Origin: Gammaproteobacteria bacterium
GTDB lineage: Bacteria > Pseudomonadota > Gammaproteobacteria > UBA6429 > Thiohalophilaceae
Direction of reading: 5' to 3'
DNA: 64,000 nucleotides
Assembly: GCA_024641475.1 (NCBI GenBank)
Contig: JAHECZ010000001.1
Location: forward strand, 1-64,000
Made by a program: the position numbers and the translations under genes. The stretch's first letter is position 1. Every line of letters begins with the position of its first letter. This document shows, one piece after another, positions 46,880 through 56,591 of this stretch. Under the pieces are notes generated by a model. That model had not been told where the DNA came from and ran no database searches. It worked only from the letters and a program-made list of their open reading frames with translations.

Positions 46880-47563
46880 ATGACACATACCATTCCTGGT
46901 GCCAAGCCCTATGCGTATACCCTGCCCGCCATACCGCCGGCATTAATCCTTATCGACATGCAACGCGATTTTATCGAAGCGGGCGGTTTTGGTTCGGCGT
47001 TAGGCAATGACGTAACACTATTACAAAAAATTGTACCGACGGTGCGCAAAGTACTGGATATGGCGCGTCGTTTAGGGATGGTGATTATCCATACGCGCGA
47101 AGCACATAAAGCGGATTTGTCCGATTGTCCTCCTGCCAAACGGGTGCGCGGTAATGCAGCAATTAAAATTGGTGATACAGGACCGATGGGACGTTTGCTG
47201 ATCGATGGTGAGCCCGGCAATGACCTCATTGCGCTGTTACAACCATTACCCGGTGAATATGATCTGGCGAAACCCGGTAAAGGTGCCTTTTATGCCACAC
47301 CACTGCAGGACATTCTGCAACGTCATGGTATTACACATATTCTATTTGGTGGGGTAACAACCGAGGTTTGTGTGCAAACCAGCATGCGTGAAGCCAACGA
47401 TCGCGGTTATGAATGTTTGTTGATCGAAGACGCAACTGAAAGTTATTTTCCTGAATTCAAACAGGCCACCCTGGACATGCTGACCGCTCAGGGTGGTATC
47501 GTGGGTTGGACCGCACCCAGTGCTGCGGTGATCGCGGCACTGGAAAACACCTATGCAAAATGA
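46880..47563 (+). CDS. Isochorismatase-fold cysteine hydrolase, second paralogue
   Basis: A 227-residue paralogue of the hydrolase two genes upstream. It keeps Asp26 ([10 protein letters not shown]), Lys131 (LAKPGKGAF) and Cys164 (TTEVCVQTS), plus [19 protein letters not shown] and [15 protein letters not shown]. Differences from the first copy (ALGNDV for the DLS region, loss of the WPYNG N-terminus) suggest a different but related substrate, for example triuret or another ureide versus biuret. It overlaps the cupin gene by 11 bases. Confidence 0.82.
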   Translation: MTHTIPGAKPYAYTLPAIPPALILIDMQRDFIEAGGFGSALGNDVTLLQKIVPTVRKVLDMARRLGMVIIHTREAHKADLSDCPPAKRVRGNAAIKIGDTGPMGRLLIDGEPGNDLIALLQPLPGEYDLAKPGKGAFYATPLQDILQRHGITHILFGGVTTEVCVQTSMREANDRGYECLLIEDATESYFPEFKQATLDMLTAQGGIVGWTAPSAAVIAALENTYAK

Positions 47564-47906
47564 CATTAACGTGACGATTCTGCGTGATATCTTTGCGCTT
47601 GAATCCAGTTCCGAGCACCTGGCCTGGCAGCCATTTCGCGAGGGTATCGATATCTTCCCTATATATAAGAGTACAACCGGCAGCTCCGCCGCCTTACTGC
47701 GTTACGCGCCAGGGTCATCTGTCCCCAGTCACGAACACATGGGCTATGAACATATTCTGGTACTTTCCGGTGCACAAGCCGACGAAAACCACGAGTACCC
47801 CAAAGGCAGCCTTGTGGTTAGCACACCCGGAACAAAACATTCCATACGCAGTCCGAATGGCTGCATTGTGCTGGCGATATGGGAAAAACCGGTGCGATTT
47901 ATTTAA
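47553..47906 (+). CDS. Cupin-domain protein
   Basis: A 117-residue single cupin, with the first metal motif in [21 protein letters not shown] (two His, Glu, read in parts) and a later His in [11 protein letters not shown]. It resembles the ChrR-type cupin of small sensors and accessory enzymes. Being last in the operon and overlapping the hydrolase gene, it may be a scavenging or sensing accessory; no function is claimed. It overlaps the convergent MFS gene end. Confidence 0.82.
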   Translation: MQNDINVTILRDIFALESSSEHLAWQPFREGIDIFPIYKSTTGSSAALLRYAPGSSVPSHEHMGYEHILVLSGAQADENHEYPKGSLVVSTPGTKHSIRSPNGCIVLAIWEKPVRFI

Positions 47907-49120
47907 AGCGGGTTTTGTTCATCCAGTAACGGTGTGATGACTTTCGCCGGTTGACGTGACTTCAGCCAGATGACGGCAACAAGTATTATTCCGATCAGAG
48001 GCAATACACCGTAATTAATCGCACGCCAGCCTAAATGGTATTGCAGGGCACCCGCCGACAAACTCGATACGGTGACTACCGCGAAAATAGTAAAATCATT
48101 CAGTGCCTGGACTTTGGCTTTCTCTTCAATCCGATAGGTTTCGGTTAGCAAGGTGGTGGCGCCGACAAACAGGAAATTCCAGCCAATGCCCAACAATAAC
48201 AAGGCTGACCAGAAATGGCTTAAATCTGTACCGGTCAGGTTTATTACGACACAGCCAATATACATCAGTGCGCCAGTGAGCATAATCGTCAATACGCCAA
48301 GACGACGAATCAGATGTCCTGTAATAAACGACGGCGCAAACATACCCAGGACATGCCATTCAATCACAAACGTGGTATCGGCAAAGGCGTGCGCATGATG
48401 ATGCATTGCCAAGGGTGTCGCGGTCATCACTAATGACATAATACCGTATGACAATGCGGCACCCAGTGCCGCGATCACAAAGTTACCTTGCTGGATGATT
48501 TGCTGTAGCGGCCGGCCTCGATCATGTGCTTCGTGCGCTTCCGGTGGTGGTATACGCAAAAATAACAACGCGATGAATGTCAGAATATACAGCACCGCCA
48601 GTGCCATATAACTGCCCGCAAAATCTGCTGTGCCGTAAATCCCTCGCGCCCAGTTCGCCAGATTCGGACCCAGAAATGCCGCAATCACCCCACCGGCCAT
48701 CACATAGGAAATAGCCGCAGGTCGGTAGTCATGGCTGGCCACATCGGCCGCAGCGAAACGATAGTAGGTTGCAAAGCCGTTATAGGCACCAATCAGTACT
48801 GTACCGACACAAAATAAAACAAAGGATTGAACAATGATGGCACTCCCTGCCAGCGCGACGCCACTGAGGCCAACCAACACACCGATAATAAAACCGGTAC
48901 GGCGCCCAAGGTGTTTCATCAGCATGGAAGCGGGAATGGTCAACAACATCGTGCCGAGAAATTGCAAGCCCAGCGGCAAGGTCGCCAGCGATTTATCCAG
49001 CGCTAAGCGATAGCCGACCAGAGAAGACGTTGTGACTAACAGAACATTGGCGGAGTTCATCATGGCCTGACAAAACGACAGTAGCCAGACGTTAGTTTTC
49101 ATTTTATCCATACACCCCAT
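47903..49120 (-). CDS. MFS transporter
   Basis: A roughly 405-residue major-facilitator protein with twelve hydrophobic segments and the loop motif KHLGRRTGFIIGVLVG between helices 2 and 3 (a variant of GxxxDRxGRR). There is a large central loop rich in HEAHDRGRPL. The start is uncertain: ATG at 49120 has AAAGAAAG close by, and ATG at 49111 (MDKMKTN) is preceded by GGGG. The genes convergent with the cupin gene overlap at the stops. The substrate is unknown; it may export ureide-pathway products, but this rests on location only. Confidence 0.85.
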   Translation of the reverse strand: MGCMDKMKTNVWLLSFCQAMMNSANVLLVTTSSLVGYRLALDKSLATLPLGLQFLGTMLLTIPASMLMKHLGRRTGFIIGVLVGLSGVALAGSAIIVQSFVLFCVGTVLIGAYNGFATYYRFAAADVASHDYRPAAISYVMAGGVIAAFLGPNLANWARGIYGTADFAGSYMALAVLYILTFIALLFLRIPPPEAHEAHDRGRPLQQIIQQGNFVIAALGAALSYGIMSLVMTATPLAMHHHAHAFADTTFVIEWHVLGMFAPSFITGHLIRRLGVLTIMLTGALMYIGCVVINLTGTDLSHFWSALLLLGIGWNFLFVGATTLLTETYRIEEKAKVQALNDFTIFAVVTVSSLSAGALQYHLGWRAINYGVLPLIGIILVAVIWLKSRQPAKVITPLLDEQNPL

Positions 49121-49409
49121 CTTTCTTTAGTAGTACAAACAACAAGTGATTCTGCCTGTAAGCAAATCGCATTACGCCGATAATTCTGCATCCTACATTG
49201 ATTTACCCCAAGGATTTAACTAACATTTCAGAAATATTTTCTTGAAATACATAGATTTAAATTGATAGTTAATTTACATGTTTATCTTGGCCAGATAGCC
49301 CGATCCTAATGACCAATATTTAGCCACATCAACTTGCCCTGTCTCAATCTATATATATAGGTATTGAGAAAACCTTGGCATAACCGATAAATACTGACTT
49401 AGCAGGAAA
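49121..49409. other. Divergent intergenic region with an imperfect palindrome
   Basis: AT-rich stretch of 289 bases between the MFS gene and the histidine kinase gene. CTCAAT (49343-49348) and ATTGAG (49363-49368) are inverted arms around TATATATATA, a possible operator or promoter feature for the kinase. No gene is visible. Confidence 0.4.
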
Positions 49410-52400
49410 ATGAACCGAGCAATGCTTCCGCCAAGACCATTTTACAAGAATTACCGGGATTCGATCGCACTGGCTATCCTCGTCGGACTTGGTCTGCTTG
49501 GGACCAGTTTAAATATTCCATTATTTTTTGGTATCGATTTTTTACTCGGTAGCATATTCATCTTTATTGCGCTGCTACGTTTTGGTTTGTTAGCCGGCAT
49601 CATTGCAGCTGTCATCGCAGGGAGCTATACCCTGATATTGTGGCACCATCCTTATGCATTCGTCGGATTAATTTTGGAAATTCTCTTTGTTGGTATTGCG
49701 GTACAACGCAACCCGGACAGAAACCCGCCCAGCTGGGTCATGATTTACTGGCTGACCATCGGACTTGTAGTCATTGCGCTGTCCTATCGATTCTTGCTTG
49801 ATGTGACCTGGCATATGGCATTGATGGTGGCATTTAAACAGGCAGTCAACGATATTTTCAATGCATTGATTGCTACTTTGATATTGCACTATCTACCTGC
49901 CAACCAGTTGTTTAGCGTCCCTGCACAGCGTTTAAAGAAAATGCATCATATTCAAACCAATCTGCTGGTTGCATTTGCATTTCTTCCGGCATTGACAGTC
50001 ATTCTAATCAGTGCCAGGCAGGCCGTGACTGATTCCGAAACCTCCATCAAACAACGTGTTGTGGCTCGATCTGCGTATGTTTCTGCCCAACTAGTCACAT
50101 GGCAAAATGAAAATATTCAGATGCTGAACGCGTTAGCCAGACAAGAACCTGCTGCGACATTACATGACCTCCAGCTATTACAACTGGCAAACCCTGACCT
50201 GTTATTCCTGCATCGGGTAGATATCAGCGGCAAGATACGTCTTTCGACACAAATTAATTCTGATGCACTAAAAAATATCAATTTTAGTGACCGGGGCTGG
50301 TTTCGCACACTAGTCGCATCCGGCAAACCGGTCTTTTCAGATGCCATTGTCGGCAGAACATCCGGATTGGCCACTATCGCCATGGCTGTGCCCATATTTA
50401 AAGGCAACCAACTCAGCGGCATGATGTTAACCTCAATCAAACCCGAGGCGCTGCTTGCCCGCATTTCTGCAGGCAACAGTGTCTTAGGTACTCGCATTAC
50501 CCTGGTGGATCGCAATGGCATAATATTTGCCAGTACAGAGCCTGATTTTAAACCAATGATTTCGTTTGAAAAAGCTCGCAATGGCATCATCAAGGATCAA
50601 GATGGACTGCTCTATCGTATCCAACCACGCAACAACACTTCTGCCATGCAGGCCTGGGGGAGTTCTTACTATGCGCAGAATAATCCACTTAGCCAAAGCG
50701 GCTGGTCAGTCATTGTCGAACAACCACTACACCCGTATTTATTGGCATTAGAACAAACCCACCTGCTCAGCTTCATCACCACGTTTCTTCTGGCAGTTAT
50801 TGCCTTCCTGTTAGGATCGCGCGCAGGACGGATGCTATCCGATCCGCTTATCAAATTAAGCCTGGCAACGAACAATCTGAGCCGTAAGATTGACAGCCAG
50901 GAAGATTTATTACTGCCCGAGAGTGATGTGCAGGAAATCGCATCATTGTCCAACGACTTTGAGAACATGACACGGACACTACGTAACTATTACGCGGATC
51001 TGACCCGCGCACGCAATGAATTGGAACAACGCGTCGCAGAGCGAACTGCTGAGCTACAAGGCGCCGAACAATTACTGCGTGAGAATAAACAGCTTGTCGA
51101 GTCTGTCGTCGAAAACATACCCGCCATGATTTTCATGAAGCGAGCTGACGACTTGCGGTTTGTGCTTATCAATAAAGCAGGCGAAAATTTAATTGGTTTT
51201 TCACGCCAGGAATTAATTGGAAAAAATGACTATGATTTTTTCCCGAAAGAACAGGCGGATAATTTTATCGCAAAAGACAGAGAAGCGCTTGCCAAAGGTT
51301 TTGAAGACATCCCCGAAGAGCCTATCAATACGAAAACACATGGTCAGCGCATTCTGCATACCAAGAAACTCGCACTGCACGACAACTTTGGCAATCCGCA
51401 ATTTTTACTTGGCATATCCCATGATATTACTGAACACAAACAAACCGAAGTACAATTAGTCACGGCAAAAGAAGATGCCGAACAGGCCAATCGTGCCAAG
51501 TCTGACTTTCTTGCCAGCATGTCTCATGAATTGCGCACCCCCATGAACGGCATCCTGGGTTTCGCACAACTGCTGGAATATGATCCGAATCTTCAGCAAA
51601 ATCACAAAGATTCCATTCAGGAAATCCTACGTGCCGGCAAACACTTGTTGGCACTAATCAACGATATTCTGGATTTGGCACGCGTTGAAGCAGGTACAAT
51701 TGCGTTTTCCATCGAACCGGTCAATTGCAATGACCTGGCAAACGAAATTGTTGCCTTGACACAACCGCTGGCCATGCAAAGAAAAATAAGTCTAATATTA
51801 CACAACACTCTCCCGTCTGACTTTTTTATAATGGCTGACCACACCCGCCTACAGCAGGTACTGCTTAACCTGCTATCGAATGCCATAAAGTATAATCGTG
51901 AGGGCGGCAAGGTAGATTTATTCCTACGCAAAGTCACACAACATGTCTGTTTTACAGTGAAAGATACAGGAACAGGTATTCCTGTAGCACGCCAGCCAGA
52001 GTTGTTCCAGGCTTTCAATCGCCTTGGCGCTGAAGGCGGCACCGTGGAAGGAACCGGCATAGGCCTCGTCATCAGCAAACAACTCACGGAATCGATGGGT
52101 GGCACGATTGGTTTCAGCAGTAACCCAGGGATTGGTAGTGAGTTTTGGGTCAACATTCCCCTGGCGGAAAATAACCCGCAGGTTCTCAGCAATGACAATT
52201 ATAAAAAACCGTTACCTACAATAACGAATTCAACCGGTACAATTTTATATATTGAGGACAACCCCTCCAACCTGCGCCTGATGACCAGTTTAATTGCACA
52301 ACGTCCGAAGTTGCACCTGATAACTGCGCATGAACCACGATTGGGGATCGATCTCGCCAGTGCGCATTTACCCGATATGATCTTACTGGATATCAATCTT

Positions 52401-52601
52401 CCGGGAATGAACGGATTCGAAGTGTTACGACTTTTACGTAATCATCCGGTTCTGGCAAGCAGGCCAATCATTGCCGTCTCTGCCAATGCCATGGAGAAAG
52501 ATATCCAAAAAGGCATCGCTGCAGGTTTCAATGCCTACGTTACCAAGCCAATCCATATCGAGTCTTTCTTTCAGATGTTAGATAAGTTCTTGTCAGCATA
52601 A
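49410..52601 (+). CDS. Hybrid sensor histidine kinase with Cache, HAMP, PAS and receiver domains
   Basis: A 1063-residue membrane sensor. A hydrophobic N-terminal block (about 1-185) contains several membrane segments. An extracytoplasmic Cache-type domain (about 205-440; SARQAVTDSETSI, INFSDRGWFRTLVASGKPVFSDAIVG in parts) precedes a membrane segment, HAMP region and coiled coil. A PAS domain follows (VENIPAMIFMKRADDLRF). The kinase core has the phospho-His in SMSHELRTPMNG (His706) and N and G boxes (LLSNAIKYN, GTGIGLVISKQL). A C-terminal receiver has Asp994 in LLDINLPG. GCAGGAAA precedes the ATG. The signal is unknown. Confidence 0.92.
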   Translation: MNRAMLPPRPFYKNYRDSIALAILVGLGLLGTSLNIPLFFGIDFLLGSIFIFIALLRFGLLAGIIAAVIAGSYTLILWHHPYAFVGLILEILFVGIAVQRNPDRNPPSWVMIYWLTIGLVVIALSYRFLLDVTWHMALMVAFKQAVNDIFNALIATLILHYLPANQLFSVPAQRLKKMHHIQTNLLVAFAFLPALTVILISARQAVTDSETSIKQRVVARSAYVSAQLVTWQNENIQMLNALARQEPAATLHDLQLLQLANPDLLFLHRVDISGKIRLSTQINSDALKNINFSDRGWFRTLVASGKPVFSDAIVGRTSGLATIAMAVPIFKGNQLSGMMLTSIKPEALLARISAGNSVLGTRITLVDRNGIIFASTEPDFKPMISFEKARNGIIKDQDGLLYRIQPRNNTSAMQAWGSSYYAQNNPLSQSGWSVIVEQPLHPYLLALEQTHLLSFITTFLLAVIAFLLGSRAGRMLSDPLIKLSLATNNLSRKIDSQEDLLLPESDVQEIASLSNDFENMTRTLRNYYADLTRARNELEQRVAERTAELQGAEQLLRENKQLVESVVENIPAMIFMKRADDLRFVLINKAGENLIGFSRQELIGKNDYDFFPKEQADNFIAKDREALAKGFEDIPEEPINTKTHGQRILHTKKLALHDNFGNPQFLLGISHDITEHKQTEVQLVTAKEDAEQANRAKSDFLASMSHELRTPMNGILGFAQLLEYDPNLQQNHKDSIQEILRAGKHLLALINDILDLARVEAGTIAFSIEPVNCNDLANEIVALTQPLAMQRKISLILHNTLPSDFFIMADHTRLQQVLLNLLSNAIKYNREGGKVDLFLRKVTQHVCFTVKDTGTGIPVARQPELFQAFNRLGAEGGTVEGTGIGLVISKQLTESMGGTIGFSSNPGIGSEFWVNIPLAENNPQVLSNDNYKKPLPTITNSTGTILYIEDNPSNLRLMTSLIAQRPKLHLITAHEPRLGIDLASAHLPDMILLDINLPGMNGFEVLRLLRNHPVLASRPIIAVSANAMEKDIQKGIAAGFNAYVTKPIHIESFFQMLDKFLSA

Positions 52602-52738
52602 TCAACGTTACACAAATACCCGGTAATTCACCTGTTTTTTTAATATATTTAATCTATTCCCTACCAAACCACTCAAGTTTATTGAGGGCATTGCCGATTT
52701 ATTGAATAGTGATATTTTCAATTAAGGTGGCAATTTGT

Positions 52739-54574
52739 ATGGAAAAGTCGATTGGGTTGCAATTATTAACGCGTAGCAAACCCGGCAAAGCTGCTTTTGA
52801 TACACGCCCGCGTGCCGTACAAGAATGGATTGAATCGCTACCCCGTGCCAGTGTTGGCCGCTGTGCGCAAATGATTTATGCCATGTTGCATGAAACCAAT
52901 AAGCTGGATATCCGCTTTCAGGATCGCATAGCCATGTTGGAAGCATTGCGTGAATCTGTGCAATACGTTGCCTTAGGCATGCAAAAACACTATACCAGCG
53001 TTGCGTTTCCCCTGCCGGACAAATCCATAAAAATCGCCAGCGCAACCCGCGAAATCTACGCCATGATGGCAACTGGATATCAAATTGGCATTGAAGACTT
53101 GTTATCCAACAGCATGCTTATGCTGGATAAAACCAAACTAACCACGTATCTGCATCGTGCTATTTCGTATCTCAGCCATGTCTTGCTGACGACCTACCAG
53201 GTATACGCACCACTACCAAACGGCATCTGGTTGAAATTAAATAAACTCTATGCATTTGCCGAAGAAAACAAACTTCAGTGGACCCAGATTACCGACAACC
53301 AGCATCAAAACATCAAGAAAACCACGATTAGCGGGGAATATATCCGCATATTACTATTATCCTTGGCATCGCCGTATCATTTGCGCCGTGGTGAAGTCGG
53401 CAAAGTTTACATTAATCTTGAACGTTGGATGCACATGCCGACGTTGAATAAAAACAAACCCGGCGAGAGCGTTATCGGGGACTTTAGTGTCGATCTCAGC
53501 AAAGACAAACAACCCGGTTATCTTGCGATAGCGGGCGATGAATTATTTAATATCAATGTTCGCACTCTTGAAACGTTTGCGTTAGCAGAGGCATTATTCG
53601 GTGAGTTACAGCTAAGCGAAGAAATAAAATCAAAAACGCTGATAAATATTAATTTGCCACAAGCGCAGCTGTCGCATAACTTGATACGCAGGCTTGGCCG
53701 TACCTGGGGTGCTATTCCAAAAAGATCACATGACCGGCGAGAATGCCAAGAGAAAATTCAGGTCGCATTTGGAATGAGCACAATACATAAAACAATCATG
53801 GATAGCATTCATCGTGACAATAACACTTTGAATTCTGAACGACGTGTCGAGAGCAGGCTATTGAAAGTCATTTCCGCCAAGAGTCATTACGAAGAAAAGA
53901 TTGTTTCGCATGTCAATGACGTACGGGCTGATGTTTGGGACATGGTGTATGACAACAGTAAACTTCGGCTGGTGAGTGACAACACGCCACCCAAAGTGGA
54001 AAAACAGCCTGACCCACCCCTGCAAAGTTGCTTGAGCAACAGCTGGCAATTATTAAACATGAGTGATGGTGGATTCTGCATACAATGTACGGGCGATTGT
54101 GGCGCAAATGTCCAGGTAGGTGAACTTGTTGCTTATCTTCCTGTTACAACCCAACCAATCAAACGTTACTCGATTGGCGTAGTGCGCTGGATGCGTTCTG
54201 ATGGTAAAAATGGCATGACACTGGGTGGTCAGCTGCTAGGACAAAATGCTATTCCGGTTGGAATTAGCATTGCCGCTGCCGGTGTTGAAAACAATACCGT
54301 GCAACGCGCGATTCTTTTGCCGGCATACAAAACACTCGGCAGACCCAGTGCTTTAATCACCCTCGCCACACCTTTCCGTGCCGGTGCGGTTGTAAAACTG
54401 CATATGGAAACCGGAGAAATCACGGTTAAATTAAATGACGAACGTGAAGGCGCCGGGTTATATGATGAATTTGAATATCAGCAGCTCAATAAACCGGCAT
54501 CAGATCTGCAAATCAATAACAAACCGGCAAACAAGGGCAATACTGATTTTGAAGATATCTGGTCGAGTATATAA
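52739..54574 (+). CDS. PilZ-like domain protein, 611 residues
   Basis: Soluble, no signal peptide. The C-terminal part has a PilZ-like beta domain: SNSWQLLNMSDGGFCIQC (the DxSxxG-type motif appears as NMSDGG), VGELVAYLPV and SIGVVRWMRSDGKNGMTLGGQLLG. The usual RxxxR c-di-GMP motif is not obvious just upstream, so binding is uncertain. The N-terminal 430 residues are helical and of unknown function, similar in layout to long gammaproteobacterial PilZ proteins annotated as chaperone-like. Start moved from 52709 to ATG at 52739. It follows the hybrid kinase on the same strand after 137 bases. Confidence 0.75.
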   Translation: MEKSIGLQLLTRSKPGKAAFDTRPRAVQEWIESLPRASVGRCAQMIYAMLHETNKLDIRFQDRIAMLEALRESVQYVALGMQKHYTSVAFPLPDKSIKIASATREIYAMMATGYQIGIEDLLSNSMLMLDKTKLTTYLHRAISYLSHVLLTTYQVYAPLPNGIWLKLNKLYAFAEENKLQWTQITDNQHQNIKKTTISGEYIRILLLSLASPYHLRRGEVGKVYINLERWMHMPTLNKNKPGESVIGDFSVDLSKDKQPGYLAIAGDELFNINVRTLETFALAEALFGELQLSEEIKSKTLININLPQAQLSHNLIRRLGRTWGAIPKRSHDRRECQEKIQVAFGMSTIHKTIMDSIHRDNNTLNSERRVESRLLKVISAKSHYEEKIVSHVNDVRADVWDMVYDNSKLRLVSDNTPPKVEKQPDPPLQSCLSNSWQLLNMSDGGFCIQCTGDCGANVQVGELVAYLPVTTQPIKRYSIGVVRWMRSDGKNGMTLGGQLLGQNAIPVGISIAAAGVENNTVQRAILLPAYKTLGRPSALITLATPFRAGAVVKLHMETGEITVKLNDEREGAGLYDEFEYQQLNKPASDLQINNKPANKGNTDFEDIWSSI

Positions 54575-54596
54575 ACTAACGCGAAGAAATAGCGAA

Positions 54597-56447
54597 TCAA
54601 CTTGCGTCGATCGCCAGCTCCAGTTCCAGCCAGCTTTCTTCCAGCTCGGTGATTTTTTGTTGCAGGCTGGCATGCGTTGCTATTATCTTATCGACTTCAC
54701 TGCGGGGTTGTTTTTCGTACGTCGCTGGATCGGCTAGTTTATCGGTCACCGCACGTAACTCGGCTTGAGTGGTAGCCAGCGCCGTACTGATCTTCGCCTG
54801 TTTGGATTGCAGAGTTTTGCGATTCGCCTTAGTAGCAGGTGCCTGACGAGGCTTGTCTGCTGTTTTAGCCAGACCTTCGAGGGGACGCCGTTGCTCAATC
54901 CAGACTTTATAATCGTCCAAATCACCATCAAACAACTTTGCTTCACCATCGGCGACCAACCATAATTCATCGGCAACCGCACGTATCAGACTGCGATCAT
55001 GTGATACCAGGATGACGGCACCGGTGTATTCCTCTAGCGCAATCGTCAAGGCATCGCGCATATCCAGATCCAGATGATTGGTGGGCTCATCAAGTAATAA
55101 CAAATGTGGTTTTTGCCAGGCTATCAAGGCAAGTGCCAAACGACTTTTTTCGCCACCCGAAAAACTGGCTACCGGGCGGTCTTCACTATCGCCACCCAGT
55201 CCAAAGCGTCCCAGAAAGCTGCGCAGCACCAATGATTTCTCTTTGGGTGCAAGTCGCTCCATATGTTGCAATGGGGTTGCCACACTATCGAGATTTTCCA
55301 ATTGGTGTTGTGCAAAATAACCGACGCGAACATCGGCGGTGAGTTCCAGCTTGCCCTGCGTCGGCATCAGTTCGCCAACCAGTAATTTGATCAGCGTGGT
55401 TTTGCCGGCGCCATTGGGGCCAAGTAACGCAATACGGGCACCGGCGCGCAATGCCAAGTTGATATTTTTAAATAAGGTTTTTTCGCCATAGCCAAATCCC
55501 ATTTTATCGACGCGCAACAATAAATCGGGACTGCGTTCTGGTGCCTCGATTTCCAGTTCAAAATGACCGTTGGCCATGTGCGCCGGCGCAATCCGGGTAA
55601 TGCGTTCCAACGCCTTGATACGACTCTGCGCCTGCTTGGCTTTTGTCGCCTGGGCGCGAAACCGCCGTACAAAATCTTCCAGATGCGCAATCTTGGCCTG
55701 TTGCTGATTGAAGGCCTGGTTCTGTTGCTCGATTTTTACTGCACGGGCACGCTCGAAGTCATCGTAATTACCGGCATAACTGTCAATGATGTGATCATGC
55801 ACGTGCGCGATACGATTTACGCAGGCATTTAAAAACTCGCGGTCATGCGACACGACTAACAGGCTGCCGGGATAGCGCGCCAGATATTGCTCCAACCACA
55901 GAATCGCTTCCAGATCCAAATGGTTGGTGGGTTCATCCAATAACAGCAAATCGGCACGGTGCATCAATGCACGCACCAGATTCAAACGCATGCGCCAGCC
56001 GCCGGAAAAGCTACTGACTGGCCGTTCCAGCGTGTCGTTGGCAAAACCCAATCCGTTCAATAACTGGGCCGCTCGCGCTTTGGCCACATAGCCACCGATC
56101 GCTTCAAAGCGGTGTTGTGCCTCAAACCAGGCCGCATCGTGATTTTCCTGTGCCAGGGTTTTTTCGAGCTGGCGTAACTCGACATCGCCATCGAGGACAA
56201 ACTCAATGGCCGGTTGATCGGAGGTTGCTATCTCCTGCGCGACTGACGCAATCGTCTTGCCGGACTGCAAGGCAATCTCGCCACTCTCCGGCTTGATCTC
56301 ACCACGGATCAAACGGAACAAGGTGGACTTGCCACAGCCGTTCTTGCCAATCAGGCCGATACGCTGACTGGCGAACACCTGCAGATTGACATCCTGTAAC
56401 AACGTGATGCCGCCTTGCAGGTAAGTGAGATTCTGAACAGTGAGCAT
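54597..56447 (-). CDS. yheS: ABC-F family ATPase, YheS-like
   Basis: A 616-residue double ATPase without membrane segments, so a ribosome-associated or regulatory ABC-F protein. Domain 1: Walker A GKNGCGKST, signature VSSFSGGWRMRLNL and LLLDEPTNHLDLEAI. Domain 2: GPNGAGKTT, VASFSGGEKSRLAL and LLLDEPTNHLDLDMR. The linker between them is charged. The C-terminus (VTDKLADPATYEKQPRSEVD, read in parts) is helical. The initial sequence pattern and C-terminal extension favour YheS over Uup or EttA. It converges with the PilZ-like gene, 22 bases apart. Confidence 0.9.
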   Translation of the reverse strand: MLTVQNLTYLQGGITLLQDVNLQVFASQRIGLIGKNGCGKSTLFRLIRGEIKPESGEIALQSGKTIASVAQEIATSDQPAIEFVLDGDVELRQLEKTLAQENHDAAWFEAQHRFEAIGGYVAKARAAQLLNGLGFANDTLERPVSSFSGGWRMRLNLVRALMHRADLLLLDEPTNHLDLEAILWLEQYLARYPGSLLVVSHDREFLNACVNRIAHVHDHIIDSYAGNYDDFERARAVKIEQQNQAFNQQQAKIAHLEDFVRRFRAQATKAKQAQSRIKALERITRIAPAHMANGHFELEIEAPERSPDLLLRVDKMGFGYGEKTLFKNINLALRAGARIALLGPNGAGKTTLIKLLVGELMPTQGKLELTADVRVGYFAQHQLENLDSVATPLQHMERLAPKEKSLVLRSFLGRFGLGGDSEDRPVASFSGGEKSRLALALIAWQKPHLLLLDEPTNHLDLDMRDALTIALEEYTGAVILVSHDRSLIRAVADELWLVADGEAKLFDGDLDDYKVWIEQRRPLEGLAKTADKPRQAPATKANRKTLQSKQAKISTALATTQAELRAVTDKLADPATYEKQPRSEVDKIIATHASLQQKITELEESWLELELAIDAS

Positions 56448-56591
56448 GGGGCAATAATACCAGAGGTGGTAAGGCAGGAATTACTGCTATCGACTAATTT
56501 CTTGGCTGACTTTACTCTTCGTCAATTCCCAGATAGTTTTGAAGTAGCGATCAAAGCAATGCCTGAATGCAGATTCAGTCACGACAGATCA

